Shown in pieces: positions 1-7,511 of a stretch of DNA of 24,004 bases. A model generated the notes under the pieces. The model was not told the origin of the DNA and made no database searches. It saw only the letters and a list, made by a program, of their open reading frames with translations. This DNA is from Roseibacillus sp. (GTDB taxonomy: Bacteria > Verrucomicrobiota > Verrucomicrobiae > Verrucomicrobiales > Akkermansiaceae). Both the position numbers and the translations under genes were made by a program. Each line of letters opens with the position of its first letter. The first letter of the stretch is position 1. The DNA lies in contig PBNG01000021.1 of the NCBI GenBank assembly GCA_002723015.1, forward strand, positions 11,072 to 35,075, written 5' to 3'.

Positions 1-1
1 T

Positions 2-121
2 CCCCTGTTTGACCAGATGGTACACTCAGCCATGCCGCCTGGCGCATCCACCTCACAATTTCCCATGCCTCCCGATTTCACCGGGGAGCAATACTTAAAG
101 AGTATCCTGGTGGAAACCTAG
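2..121 (+). CDS. Partial C-terminal end of an unknown protein
   Basis: An open frame runs from the left edge to a TAG at 119-121, giving 39 residues with no start codon in view; it ends in EQYLKSILVET. The composition looks protein-like, with mixed hydrophobic and charged residues and a proline/methionine-rich stretch (MPPGASTSQFPMPPDF). No family is recognised. The minus strand in the same codon phase is also open, so strand assignment rests on the plausible peptide and on the stop lying just before the neighbouring gene end. If real, it converges on the PDZ gene with 34 bases between the stop codons. Confidence 0.45.
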   Translation, partial: PLFDQMVHSAMPPGASTSQFPMPPDFTGEQYLKSILVET

Positions 122-130
122 GGAGTGACT

Positions 131-152
131 TGCCGCCTTTGCCTCGGCGGGA
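131..152. terminator. Possible short hairpin between convergent gene ends
   Basis: CCGCC at 133-137 pairs with GGCGG at 146-150 around an 8-base loop. It sits in the 34-base gap between two convergent stop codons, where a bidirectional terminator would be expected. The stem is only 5 bp and no clean T-run follows on either strand, so this is weak. Confidence 0.25.
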
Positions 153-155
153 AGA

Positions 156-1172
156 CTACTCCAAGTCTGGCTTTTTATCTCCCGGAATCTCCACGTCAGG
201 CTCCGGAAGTTGATCAAGGCGAAACTTGAAGCGGTTCTGCTGCAACATCCCCTCGAGTCGCTCACGGATATCCTCAGGCGCAGCAGCTTTGTCCTGATCA
301 TTATCCCATGGCCCTTCAAAGATGATTTCTCCTTCAACATCCCGGACGGTGACCTCCTTGCCCCCATCGGTCGTCTTCAGGACGACGCTCCCATGCTCAT
401 CCACGAACTTTACACTGCTCGAGGACTTAAAATTGAAATTAAACGCTCCACCTTCCTCGTTACCTTCCTGGAAATCATCGAAGAGATCGAAATCCAGTTT
501 CAGGCCTCCCCCGCCACGCTCCATTTCACGCAACTGCTTTTCGAATCTCTTCATGTGACCTTCCAGCTCCCGCTGAAAGTCTTCGCCTCCGCCCGGGATA
601 AGTCCTTCAAGCCCACCCGGAAGCTCGGGAAGATCCCCGAACAGGAATCCCAAAGGAGGATTACCACCTGCATTGCCCCGGGGTATTTCCGGATCATCCT
701 TGGGCCTCTCCGCCATTTCCACCTCACGCTCTCCCTTTCCTCCCTGAACGATGACCTCTAAATTCACCTTATCCCCGGGGTTATGTTTCTGGATCGCTTC
801 TCTCAGGTCCTGCTGACTCGACACCTTCTTCCCTGCTACCGAAAGAAGAATATCGTGCTGGCGCAGTCCTGACCTTGAAGCAGGGCTATCCGGAGCCACG
901 TAATCAAGAACGACTCCATCCTCCACATCCAGATGTGCCTTCAGTGTCTCACTGACCGGCTTGGTAAGCACTCCGAGCCAGGCCGCTCCCCGACGCTTGT
1001 TTTCCGGGAGTGCTCTAGGAGCACCCTCCCCTCTCTTTTCCTTGATTCCGTTATCTACCTCTTCCGCATCCTCAACAGCTTGTTCGACATCCAGCGCCTT
1101 GGGACGCTCAATACCGTAAAGCGTGGAGAAGCAGAAGGCTGCTGAGAGAGAAATAAGAAATGGATATTTCAT
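156..1172 (-). CDS. Secreted PDZ-domain protein
   Basis: The 338-residue protein begins with a hydrophobic signal-like segment (residues 1-20), followed by an acidic linker. Residues about 63-157 form a PDZ domain resembling those of HtrA/DegP proteases: AAWLGV, then GVVLDYVAPDSPASRSGLRQ, DILLSVAGKKV and a closing beta-strand ending near EVEMAE. No serine-protease domain or catalytic triad is present, so it is not a protease itself. The rest is low-complexity: a Gly/Pro/Leu-rich stretch (about 165-200), a charged helical section (about 197-225), and a C-terminal beta-rich region (about 245-290). PDZ domains bind exposed C-termini or peptides, so a periplasmic adaptor or sensor role is inferred. 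It lies downstream of a sigma factor and a small membrane protein on the same strand, suggesting envelope-stress signalling. The exact function is unknown. Confidence 0.85.
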   Translation of the reverse strand: MKYPFLISLSAAFCFSTLYGIERPKALDVEQAVEDAEEVDNGIKEKRGEGAPRALPENKRRGAAWLGVLTKPVSETLKAHLDVEDGVVLDYVAPDSPASRSGLRQHDILLSVAGKKVSSQQDLREAIQKHNPGDKVNLEVIVQGGKGEREVEMAERPKDDPEIPRGNAGGNPPLGFLFGDLPELPGGLEGLIPGGGEDFQRELEGHMKRFEKQLREMERGGGGLKLDFDLFDDFQEGNEEGGAFNFNFKSSSSVKFVDEHGSVVLKTTDGGKEVTVRDVEGEIIFEGPWDNDQDKAAAPEDIRERLEGMLQQNRFKFRLDQLPEPDVEIPGDKKPDLE

Positions 1173-1248
1173 GCCTGATCACTTGTGTCTACCTGCAATA
1201 GCGTCATCCAAGAAGATGCTTGTTTAATTCACTGAAGAAAATCGTCTA

Positions 1249-1288
1249 CCCTGAGGGGACTGCGGTAAACTGGAAAATTGCCCTGAGG
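1249..1288. repeat. Pair of 8-base direct repeats upstream of the PDZ gene
   Basis: CCCTGAGG occurs at 1249-1256 and again at 1281-1288, 32 bases apart start to start, or about three helical turns. Both lie in the 162-base gap upstream of the PDZ gene. They could be paired operator half-sites, but an 8-base repeat can arise by chance and no promoter was located. The rest of the gap (1173-1334) shows only the inverted repeat at 1300-1315. Confidence 0.35.
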
Positions 1289-1299
1289 ATCGGGTCGCC

Positions 1300-1315
1300 G
1301 GAAAAGCTCTTTTCC
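1300..1315. repeat. Inverted repeat just after the 187-residue membrane protein gene
   Basis: GGAAAA-GCTC-TTTTCC is a perfect 6-bp inverted repeat with a 4-base centre, 19 bases past the stop codon of the leftward gene ending at 1335. It could form a weak transcript hairpin or bind a dimeric regulator. There is no following T-run on the minus strand, so it is not a convincing terminator. Confidence 0.35.
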
Positions 1316-1334
1316 CTGCAAGATGAACCCGCCT

Positions 1335-1898
1335 CTAGTCAGTCGGAGCGGGTACTAATCGGTAATTCACTGAGGGAACCTCCAAGTGAACCTCTTCTCC
1401 ACCCGGACTCGAGAACATGACCCGATCAATCAGGTCCACCCGCATCAATCGCAGTGGTTCTGCCCCATTTGGAATAATCACATTCCCGTTTGTTGCATCT
1501 AAAATCGTCCGCTTCGCGGTCTTCGGCGCCATTTCAATGGTCTGGAGTGCTTCTGGTCTGGGGCTCCCTGCTGGAATCCCACTCCCGGCCTTACTCCCCG
1601 AACCCTTGCCCACGATTCCAGCAGGCATCGGATCAGAAGTCAGAACCATGCCAGCTACCGCGCCCAGCAGGGCCATCCCTGCAACCGCTGCCCATAAATA
1701 CTTACCGCGTCTCTCTTCCTCCGGAGCACCCTTCTGCTGAACCCGGGGAAAAGGCACGACCTTGGTTTCCTCATCCTGCCACGAAACATCCTTCCACCCT
1801 TCCATCGCAGCCTCTATCCGGCTGATCATCCCTTCCGGCATCCTTCCCGGAGCGATGCGCTCCAGCTCAGCTTCAATCTTCTTCAACTCCGGGTCCAT
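1335..1898 (-). CDS. Single-pass membrane protein, probable partner of the sigma factor
   Basis: The 187-residue protein has a charged N-terminal section of about 65 residues (cytoplasmic if the topology is N-in), one clear membrane segment (about 67-87, KYLWAAVAGMALLGAVAGMV), a Gly/Ser/Pro linker (about 90-115) and a C-terminal domain ending in DRVMFSSPGGEEVHLEVP followed by NYRLVPAP. It lies 58 bases downstream of an ECF-type sigma gene, and its layout of cytoplasmic N-terminus, one helix and extracytoplasmic C-terminus is that of many anti-sigma factors. The zinc-binding HxxxCxxC motif of ZAS anti-sigma factors is absent, and no RskA or RseA signature is recognised, so an anti-sigma role is inferred from position and topology only. 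The start is an ATG with no clear ribosome binding site. Confidence 0.75.
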   Translation of the reverse strand: MDPELKKIEAELERIAPGRMPEGMISRIEAAMEGWKDVSWQDEETKVVPFPRVQQKGAPEEERRGKYLWAAVAGMALLGAVAGMVLTSDPMPAGIVGKGSGSKAGSGIPAGSPRPEALQTIEMAPKTAKRTILDATNGNVIIPNGAEPLRLMRVDLIDRVMFSSPGGEEVHLEVPSVNYRLVPAPTD

Positions 1899-1956
1899 TG
1901 GGTTTCATGCTGCCGGGAACTGGCCCGGGATTGGGATTTAAGTCGCTTGGCTTCAA

Positions 1957-2523
1957 TTAAAGATCTCCCCGAATTCTGGCACCGGAAAGATGCTTTCTCA
2001 AAGCCTCAACACCATAGCGATACCGAGAGGCCACCGTGTTCATGGAAATCCCTAAAATTTCACCAATTTCAGCAAAGGTCCGGCCTCCCCATATTTTCAT
2101 CACAATTACCTCCGAAAACTTGCCCGGGAGCCCCCTGAGGGCCTCCTCCAGCAAGATCCGCCGCTCATCATCATATCCTGCGCTCTCAAACCAGCAGTCG
2201 TCCGCACTGGATTGCAGCTTCTCATCCTCGACCACGATATCCTCCCTTCTTCTCCTTCGGTCATTACGCCTCCCGAGATCAATCGCCTCCCTTCGGATCT
2301 GGGTGTACAGAAATGGCATCCATGCCTTTTGTCCACCAACGAAACTCCCATGATCTACTTTCCGGGCCAGCTTCACCAGGGCCTCTTGAAGGATATCTTC
2401 GGCATCCTCCTGTCGCCTCGTCTGCTGACGCGCGAAGAGAAGCAACCGGGAACCATGTTCGCGGAGCCACTCTCGCCAGTGAGAGCCTTCTTCCTTCATG
2501 ACATGGATCCCGCTATTCCCCAT
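1957..2523 (-). CDS. ECF-type RNA polymerase sigma factor
   Basis: This is a sigma-70 family protein with only regions 2 and 4, as in ECF sigma factors. Region 2 includes DAEDILQEALVKLAR (about 40-55 from this start), and the following segment contains WMPFLYTQIRREAIDLGRR. Region 4 has LPGKFSEVIVMKIWGG and the helix-turn-helix FAEIGEILGISMNTVASRYRY (described from F to Y, about 149-169). An arginine/aspartate-rich linker joins the regions. The frame also opens at TTG 2529, 8 bases after uvrA stops; the ATG at 2523 is preferred here, and a second ATG at 2499 also gives a full region 2. It directs polymerase to a small regulon, probably including its own cassette. uvrA read-through could feed its expression. 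Confidence 0.88.
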   Translation of the reverse strand: MGNSGIHVMKEEGSHWREWLREHGSRLLLFARQQTRRQEDAEDILQEALVKLARKVDHGSFVGGQKAWMPFLYTQIRREAIDLGRRNDRRRRREDIVVEDEKLQSSADDCWFESAGYDDERRILLEEALRGLPGKFSEVIVMKIWGGRTFAEIGEILGISMNTVASRYRYGVEALRKHLSGARIRGDL

Positions 2524-2537
2524 CGACAAGAGACAGC

Positions 2538-5492
2538 CTAACCGAAGGTCTTCGCCCCCTCAACATCTCTCTCAGCTTTCGCAAGCCACCTCCCTGTCGG
2601 AGATCCTCCTTCCGAGATAAGATCACCGGGGTGACCAAACGCCACCACCGCACCACCATGCCGCCCCCCGCCCGGGCCAAGATCAATCACCCAGTCCGAT
2701 GCCGCCACTACCTCCATATTGTGTTCAATAACCAGTATGGAATGCCCTGCGGCCCTGAGGCGCTTCAAGACCCCCAGGAGGACCATTACATCGTGGTGGT
2801 GCAAGCCGGTTGTGGGTTCATCGAGAAGATAGAGTATTCCTTCCGGGGAGGTCTTGGCTAATTCCGCGGCCAATTTAATCCGCTGAGCCTCTCCCCCGGA
2901 AAGAGTATTGGCTGACTGACCCAGTGTGAGGTAACCGAGACCCACATCGCAGAGAGCCGCAAGCAGGGAATTCAGCTTCGGTACTTTGCCGAAGAATTCT
3001 GCAGCCTCTCCCGCGGTCAGATCGAGAACATCGGCAATACTCCGGCCTTTATAGGTCACTTCCAGCGTTTCCCGGTTATAGCGTTTTCCACCACAGGCAT
3101 CACAAGACACATAGGCATCATTCAGAAAATGCATGTCGATCCTCAAAGCGCCGGCTCCCTGGCACTTTTCACACCGCCCCCCTTTGATGTTAAAGCTGAA
3201 CCGCCCGGCTGTATACCCTCTCTGCCGTGCGAGAGGAAGCTGCGCGAACAGAGCCCTTATATGATCAAAGGCACCAGTGTAGGTTGCAGGATTGGAACGA
3301 GGAGAGCGCCCCAGAGGGGATTGGTCCACAACAACAAGACGTCCGATATGCTCGACCCCCTCGATCTGGTCATGCTCCCCGGGGACAGCTTTTGCTCCCT
3401 GCAGCCTGCGCGCCAGCGATCGCCTCAGGATTGTATCCACCAATGTAGACTTGCCACTCCCACTGGGACCCGTCACAGCGACCAGCAGTCCCAGTGGAAT
3501 CTCCACATCAATATTTCTCAGGTTGTGCTCACGGGCTCCCCGCACGACGATCCGCCGGTGCAGATCAAGGGAGTTGCCGGAAGGGGATCTCTCTTCCAAC
3601 CCCCGCCCCTTCTCCCGCAGCCAGCTCCCGGTAGGTGACTCCTTCAGGGCCATGATGTCCCCTAGAGCCCCCTCCCCGATGATCTCTCCACCGTGCACTC
3701 CAGCACCCGGACCCAACTCGACAATATGATCGGCCGACCGGATCATGTCCTCGTCATGCTCCACGACAACAATCGTATTGCCGAGATCACGCAGCGACTG
3801 CAGGGCCCGGATCAGACGAGCATTATCCTCGGGGTGAAGGCCAACACTAGGCTCATCGAGGACATAAAGCACTCCCGAGAGCCCTGCTCCGAGCTGGGTC
3901 GCAAGTCTGATTCGCTGGAACTCTCCTCCCGAAAGGGTCGATGCTCCCCGGTCAAGAGCGAGATAGCCTAACCCGACCTCCCGCAGGAAACTCAACCTCC
4001 GGCAGATTTCCTCTACGATCGGCCTTACTGCCCCCTCCCGATCGTCCGGGATTTTAACTTGCTCCAACCACTCTCCCCCCTCCTCAATCGGAAGCGCGCA
4101 GAATTCATCAATTCCCAGTCCGCTGCCATCACCATCATTTCCCACCTTCACTGCAAGAAACTCTTCTCTCAGACGCCGCCCCTGACAGGATTGACAATTA
4201 CGGGCTGCCATGAATCGCCCCATTTGCCCTCTCACGGACTCACTGCTTGTCTCCTCATATAAGCGCTCAACATCGCGGCATATTCCTCTGAAGACTACAT
4301 TCCTCAGGAAACTTCTTCCCCCGGACTGCAGCAGCATCGGGACCTCCATCCCACCAGTTCCATAGAAGAGGGCATTCTGGAACTCCTCAGGCAGGTCGTG
4401 AAAGGGAGCCTCGCCCGAAACTCCAAAGTGCTCAGCCAGACCCGCCACCCGGTCTTGTTTCCAGCTCATTTCTCTCCCCCCTTTTTTTGACAGCTTGATC
4501 GCTCCTCCCTGCAAGCTCTTCGTCCGGTCAGGAACAACAAGATCAGGATCACAAAATTGCTCACTTCCCAGACCATGACAGTCTGGGCAGGCACCCTTTG
4601 GGCTATTGAAGGAGAAATGTCGGGGGGTCAATTCAGGAACCTCAAAACCCGTCTTCGGATTCCGAAATCCCGTGAGAAACGATATGTCTTCCCACTCCTC
4701 GGACCCAGGTATCTGCAGTGATGCCACCGCCTCCGCACCGCAAATCCGGAGGGCTGTCTCCACCGAGTCAGCCAACCTGCTCTCGACTCCCTCACGAAGA
4801 ACCAGCCGATCCACCACCACCTCGATCGTATCAAACCGCTCCTTCTCCTCGGTAGGCCAGCGCTTTTCCGCTTCCTCCACCTCCAGAAGAATTCCATCCA
4901 CCCTCATCCTCACGAATCCCTGCCGCTGAAGGTCTCGGACGAGAGCCGGGATGTCTTCCGCAACCCCCGGATCGAGGGGAGCCAGCAAGATGATCTTTGT
5001 TCCGTTCGGTCTCTCGGTCAGGCTTTTTACTACGTCCACAGGCATCATCCGCTCAAGTGGCTCCCCCGTTTCCGGGTCATGCGGAATCCCTATTGCTGCG
5101 AAAAGAATACGCAGGTAGTCGTGGATTTCGGTGGCTGTTGCGATAATTGACCGGGGGTTGGCACCCGCGCCCCGCTGCTCGATCGCAATTGCCGGACTGA
5201 GCCCCTCGATCGCATCCACCTCGGGCTTGTCCAGCTGATCGAGAAACTGCCTTGCGTAGGTGCTTAAACTTTCCACATAGCGCCTCTGCCCCTCGGCATA
5301 GAGGGTGTGGAAAGCGAGGCTTGATTTCCCGCTACCACTCAAACCGGTCACCACAACCAACTTCCCCCGGGGAATATCAAGATCGATATTTCGAAGGTTA
5401 TGCTGCCGAGCTCCTCGGATCCGGATTGCATCCACAGACTCATTCTGGTCCACGAATCCAAAAAGCTGAATACCGAAATCGACCTTCGACAT
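2538..5492 (-). CDS. uvrA: Excinuclease ABC subunit A (UvrA)
   Basis: UvrA is the damage-scanning ATPase of nucleotide excision repair and loads UvrB. The 984-residue length is normal or slightly long. The first ABC module has Walker [10 protein letters not shown] (50-58), signature TLSGGE (519-524) and Walker B LYVLDEP (542-548). The second has Walker [10 protein letters not shown] (675-683), signature TLSGGE (863-868) and Walker B LYLLDEP (887-893). The C-terminal zinc module is intact (C774/C777 and C797/C800). CPDC (302-305) and CQSC (433-436) are present, but the cysteine pairs normally near residues 138 and 277 are missing (HDPETG and FRNPKTG). The N-terminus is about 20 residues longer than usual; a GGAGG upstream supports this ATG, though in-frame GTG codons at residues 14 and 20 are possible. 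Its start is 27 bases from the divergent trpF start. Confidence 0.97.
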   Translation of the reverse strand: MSKVDFGIQLFGFVDQNESVDAIRIRGARQHNLRNIDLDIPRGKLVVVTGLSGSGKSSLAFHTLYAEGQRRYVESLSTYARQFLDQLDKPEVDAIEGLSPAIAIEQRGAGANPRSIIATATEIHDYLRILFAAIGIPHDPETGEPLERMMPVDVVKSLTERPNGTKIILLAPLDPGVAEDIPALVRDLQRQGFVRMRVDGILLEVEEAEKRWPTEEKERFDTIEVVVDRLVLREGVESRLADSVETALRICGAEAVASLQIPGSEEWEDISFLTGFRNPKTGFEVPELTPRHFSFNSPKGACPDCHGLGSEQFCDPDLVVPDRTKSLQGGAIKLSKKGGREMSWKQDRVAGLAEHFGVSGEAPFHDLPEEFQNALFYGTGGMEVPMLLQSGGRSFLRNVVFRGICRDVERLYEETSSESVRGQMGRFMAARNCQSCQGRRLREEFLAVKVGNDGDGSGLGIDEFCALPIEEGGEWLEQVKIPDDREGAVRPIVEEICRRLSFLREVGLGYLALDRGASTLSGGEFQRIRLATQLGAGLSGVLYVLDEPSVGLHPEDNARLIRALQSLRDLGNTIVVVEHDEDMIRSADHIVELGPGAGVHGGEIIGEGALGDIMALKESPTGSWLREKGRGLEERSPSGNSLDLHRRIVVRGAREHNLRNIDVEIPLGLLVAVTGPSGSGKSTLVDTILRRSLARRLQGAKAVPGEHDQIEGVEHIGRLVVVDQSPLGRSPRSNPATYTGAFDHIRALFAQLPLARQRGYTAGRFSFNIKGGRCEKCQGAGALRIDMHFLNDAYVSCDACGGKRYNRETLEVTYKGRSIADVLDLTAGEAAEFFGKVPKLNSLLAALCDVGLGYLTLGQSANTLSGGEAQRIKLAAELAKTSPEGILYLLDEPTTGLHHHDVMVLLGVLKRLRAAGHSILVIEHNMEVVAASDWVIDLGPGGGRHGGAVVAFGHPGDLISEGGSPTGRWLAKAERDVEGAKTFG

Positions 5493-5495
5493 TCA

Positions 5496-5508
5496 CCCTT
5501 CAACCTCC
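5496..5508 (-). promoter_or_regulatory. Ribosome binding site supporting the uvrA start
   Basis: On the minus strand GGAGG (5504-5508) and AAGGG (5496-5500) lie 11 and 3 bases before the ATG at 5492. This is the clearest Shine-Dalgarno sequence in the window and favours the long N-terminal form of UvrA. It lies wholly inside the 27-base gap between the divergent uvrA and trpF starts. Confidence 0.55.
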
Positions 5509-5519
5509 ATCCTTTAACC

Positions 5520-6191
5520 ATGCTGCAACTCCTCCACAGGTTTCTTTCCCCAGACCATTCCTCCCTCAAGGTCTGCGGAGTAACGACCCCGGAGGATGCG
5601 AATGAACTCGCAAAGATAGGGGTAGATGCCCTCGGGATCAATTTCTGGCACGAGAGCAGGCGTTACTGCCCTCTGGAGGAAGCCCGGAAATTTCTTCCTC
5701 GGCTCAGCGGGAACATCCTGCGGGTAGGCGTTTTCGTGAATGCGGACCCGGATCTTCCGCGCCGTTTGCTCGATGAGGGGCTGATTGATGTCGCTCAGTT
5801 CCATGGTGATGAGGATTATTCTTACTGTGAAATATTTTCAGGCGAGGGGATGCCCTTCTTTAAAGCGATCGGGGTTGGACCTGAATCTGACATGACCGAA
5901 GTCCTCCCATACCAGGCCACCGCCCTTCTCCTCGATGCCCCCGCCCCTGATGTCTACGGTGGCACCGGGCGCACGATTGACTGGAACACGGCCGCCAGTT
6001 TTGTTGATAACCCGTCGTCTCCACCTGTCATCCTTGCCGGAGGAATTACTCCGGAGAATGCCGCGGAAGCGCTCTTCACCAGCCGGGCCTGTGCCCTTGA
6101 TGTCGCCTCGGGATCGGAATCCACCCCGGGCGTCAAGGACTTCGGCAAAATCTCAGCCCTTCTGGACGCTCTTCACTGTCCCCCGCAATGA
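5520..6191 (+). CDS. trpF: Phosphoribosylanthranilate isomerase (TrpF)
   Basis: TrpF converts phosphoribosylanthranilate to CdRP in tryptophan synthesis. The 223-residue TIM-barrel protein keeps the family landmarks: LKVCGVT near the N-terminus with the catalytic cysteine (C19), VAQFHGDE (91-98), LLLDA with the catalytic aspartate (D139), the phosphate-binding GGTGRTIDW (147-155) and AGGITPEN (173-180), and ALDVASGSE (192-200) followed by PGVKD. The frame is open upstream to an ATG at 5400, but that would run deep into uvrA; the ATG at 5520 places the KVCG strand at the usual distance. No clear ribosome binding site precedes it. No other trp gene is in the window; it heads a run with metal-transport genes. 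Confidence 0.95.
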   Translation: MLQLLHRFLSPDHSSLKVCGVTTPEDANELAKIGVDALGINFWHESRRYCPLEEARKFLPRLSGNILRVGVFVNADPDLPRRLLDEGLIDVAQFHGDEDYSYCEIFSGEGMPFFKAIGVGPESDMTEVLPYQATALLLDAPAPDVYGGTGRTIDWNTAASFVDNPSSPPVILAGGITPENAAEALFTSRACALDVASGSESTPGVKDFGKISALLDALHCPPQ

Positions 6192-6242
6192 CGCAGTTTT
6201 GTTGTGATCATAAGCCGAACCGTATAAAGAGCATTTCCAGCG

Positions 6243-6695
6243 ATGCGCGGACATCCCATCCTCCAAATCGGCGTTCTCACTCTGGCGATCGGCCTGATGG
6301 GGGCACTGATCGCCTTTGTCCTGAGCGAGGCCGAAAGGCGCGTACCGGTAGCGGCGAACTCTGGCAAACAATCCGAGCCTGATACAGTTCCCACCCTGCT
6401 TACCATTACCCTCTCCGCTCCCGCGACGTCACTGTCTCTGGCCGAGCCCTCGGGCAGAATCATCACGATCTCAACAGGCCAAAGCCTGGAGATTGAACAG
6501 GACGTGGAGCTTACCCTGAGGGATTCGACGTGGAGCGGGGTACTGTCAGTAACATGGCAGGAGAGTTTGCCCAGACACTTCCTCCGTCTCGACTTCGAGC
6601 CTGACAACTTGAAGAGTTCTCACGTCGTCCTCGACGTTCAAGGCGATACGGAAAATTACCCAATCTCCACCGACTTTCACACCCGCTCTCAATAA
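6243..6695 (+). CDS. Hypothetical protein with an N-terminal membrane anchor
   Basis: The 150-residue protein has a hydrophobic N-terminal helix (about 6-28, ILQIGVLTLAIGLMGALIAF) and no cysteine lipobox, so it is probably anchored to the inner membrane with the rest outside the cytoplasm. The remainder alternates short hydrophobic and polar stretches and looks like a small all-beta domain (TLLTITLSAPATSLSL, RIITISTG, VELTLRD, GVLSVTW, FLRLDFE, SSHVVLDV). No family is recognised. It starts 51 bases after trpF and ends 21 bases before the metal-transport ATPase, in the same reading frame as that gene. Its position suggests an accessory role in the ABC importer, which lacks a visible binding protein, but this is inference only. 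Confidence 0.7.
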   Translation: MRGHPILQIGVLTLAIGLMGALIAFVLSEAERRVPVAANSGKQSEPDTVPTLLTITLSAPATSLSLAEPSGRIITISTGQSLEIEQDVELTLRDSTWSGVLSVTWQESLPRHFLRLDFEPDNLKSSHVVLDVQGDTENYPISTDFHTRSQ

Positions 6696-6716
6696 TTTAT
6701 TTATCGCCTCCGAGCC

Positions 6717-7493
6717 TTGGACACCGAAGACCATAGCGGACACGATCCCTGCGCACATCACGCTAACCACCACGAACTGGTCATCAGTAACGTGGAAGTA
6801 TCATACGGCCCAGTACCTGCCCTCAGGGAGATTTCCCTCGCAACCTCCTGTGGCAACCGGGTGGCCTTGATCGGACCCAACGGGGCAGGGAAATCAACTC
6901 TCCTCAAGGCAATCGCAGGATTGGTGCCCAGGCAAAGCGGAAGCATCCAATGGCGTGGTGAAGCAGTGAACAAGTGGTCCCGGGAGTTCGCCTATCTGCC
7001 GCAGCGAGAATCAGTAGACTGGGATTTTCCCATCACCGTAAGCGGCCTCGTAGAAATGGGGCGATATCCCCACCTCGGACTGTGGAAACGGTTTACCCAA
7101 AATGACGATGCCGCCGTGGAGAAAGCACTTCATACGCTTGGGATTACGGATCTTCGGGACCGGCAAATCTGTGAACTCTCAGGAGGCCAGCAGCAACGAG
7201 CTTTTCTCGCCCGGGCAATCGCCCAGGAAGCCCATGTTCTCCTCTTGGACGAGCCGTTTACTGGTCTGGACCGGAATGCTTCCGAATCACTTGCCTGCCT
7301 GCTTGCTGAACTCGCAGAGGAAGGGCGCCTCATTCTTGCCTCTCACCACGATCTCGAATCCGCCCCCCGCCTCTTCAATGAGTGCCTCCTGCTGAACCTT
7401 TCTCAACGGAGCTTTGGCCAAACCACTGACGTTCTGACCCCCTCCGCAATCGAGAAAGCCTTCAACCAGGCCCCTCCCGGGCCCGGCCACTGA
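6717..7493 (+). CDS. Metal ABC transporter ATP-binding protein (Mn/Zn/Fe type)
   Basis: This ATPase powers a metal importer with the permease encoded 18 bases downstream. It has Walker A GPNGAGKST (53-61), Q-loop YLPQRESVDWDFPITV (93-108), signature LSGGQQQR (154-161), Walker B VLLLDEP (174-180) and the H-loop SHHD (209-212). The VDWDFP motif after the Q-loop is typical of the manganese/iron/zinc family (Mnt, Sit, Tro). The start is a TTG: the frame is closed at 6693-6695 and no ATG precedes the Walker region. With this start the N-terminus holds six histidines and one cysteine in its first 20 residues (HSGHDPCAHHANHH), a plausible metal-binding tail. The substrate metal cannot be decided from sequence alone. 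No ribosome binding site is obvious. Confidence 0.92.
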   Translation: MDTEDHSGHDPCAHHANHHELVISNVEVSYGPVPALREISLATSCGNRVALIGPNGAGKSTLLKAIAGLVPRQSGSIQWRGEAVNKWSREFAYLPQRESVDWDFPITVSGLVEMGRYPHLGLWKRFTQNDDAAVEKALHTLGITDLRDRQICELSGGQQQRAFLARAIAQEAHVLLLDEPFTGLDRNASESLACLLAELAEEGRLILASHHDLESAPRLFNECLLLNLSQRSFGQTTDVLTPSAIEKAFNQAPPGPGH

Positions 7494-7511
7494 AACCAGA
7501 AATTTCCGATA

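Noticed and set aside
95..367. A 90-codon minus-strand frame at the left edge
   Set aside because: It overlaps the PDZ gene end in another frame and has no protein-like pattern.
3129..3638. A 169-codon plus-strand frame
   Set aside because: It is antisense to the conserved second half of uvrA, including zinc and Walker motifs, so it is not a gene.
6192..6242. Zur- or MntR-type operator before the metal transporter genes
   Set aside because: No convincing palindrome was seen in the 51-base gap or in the later short gaps.
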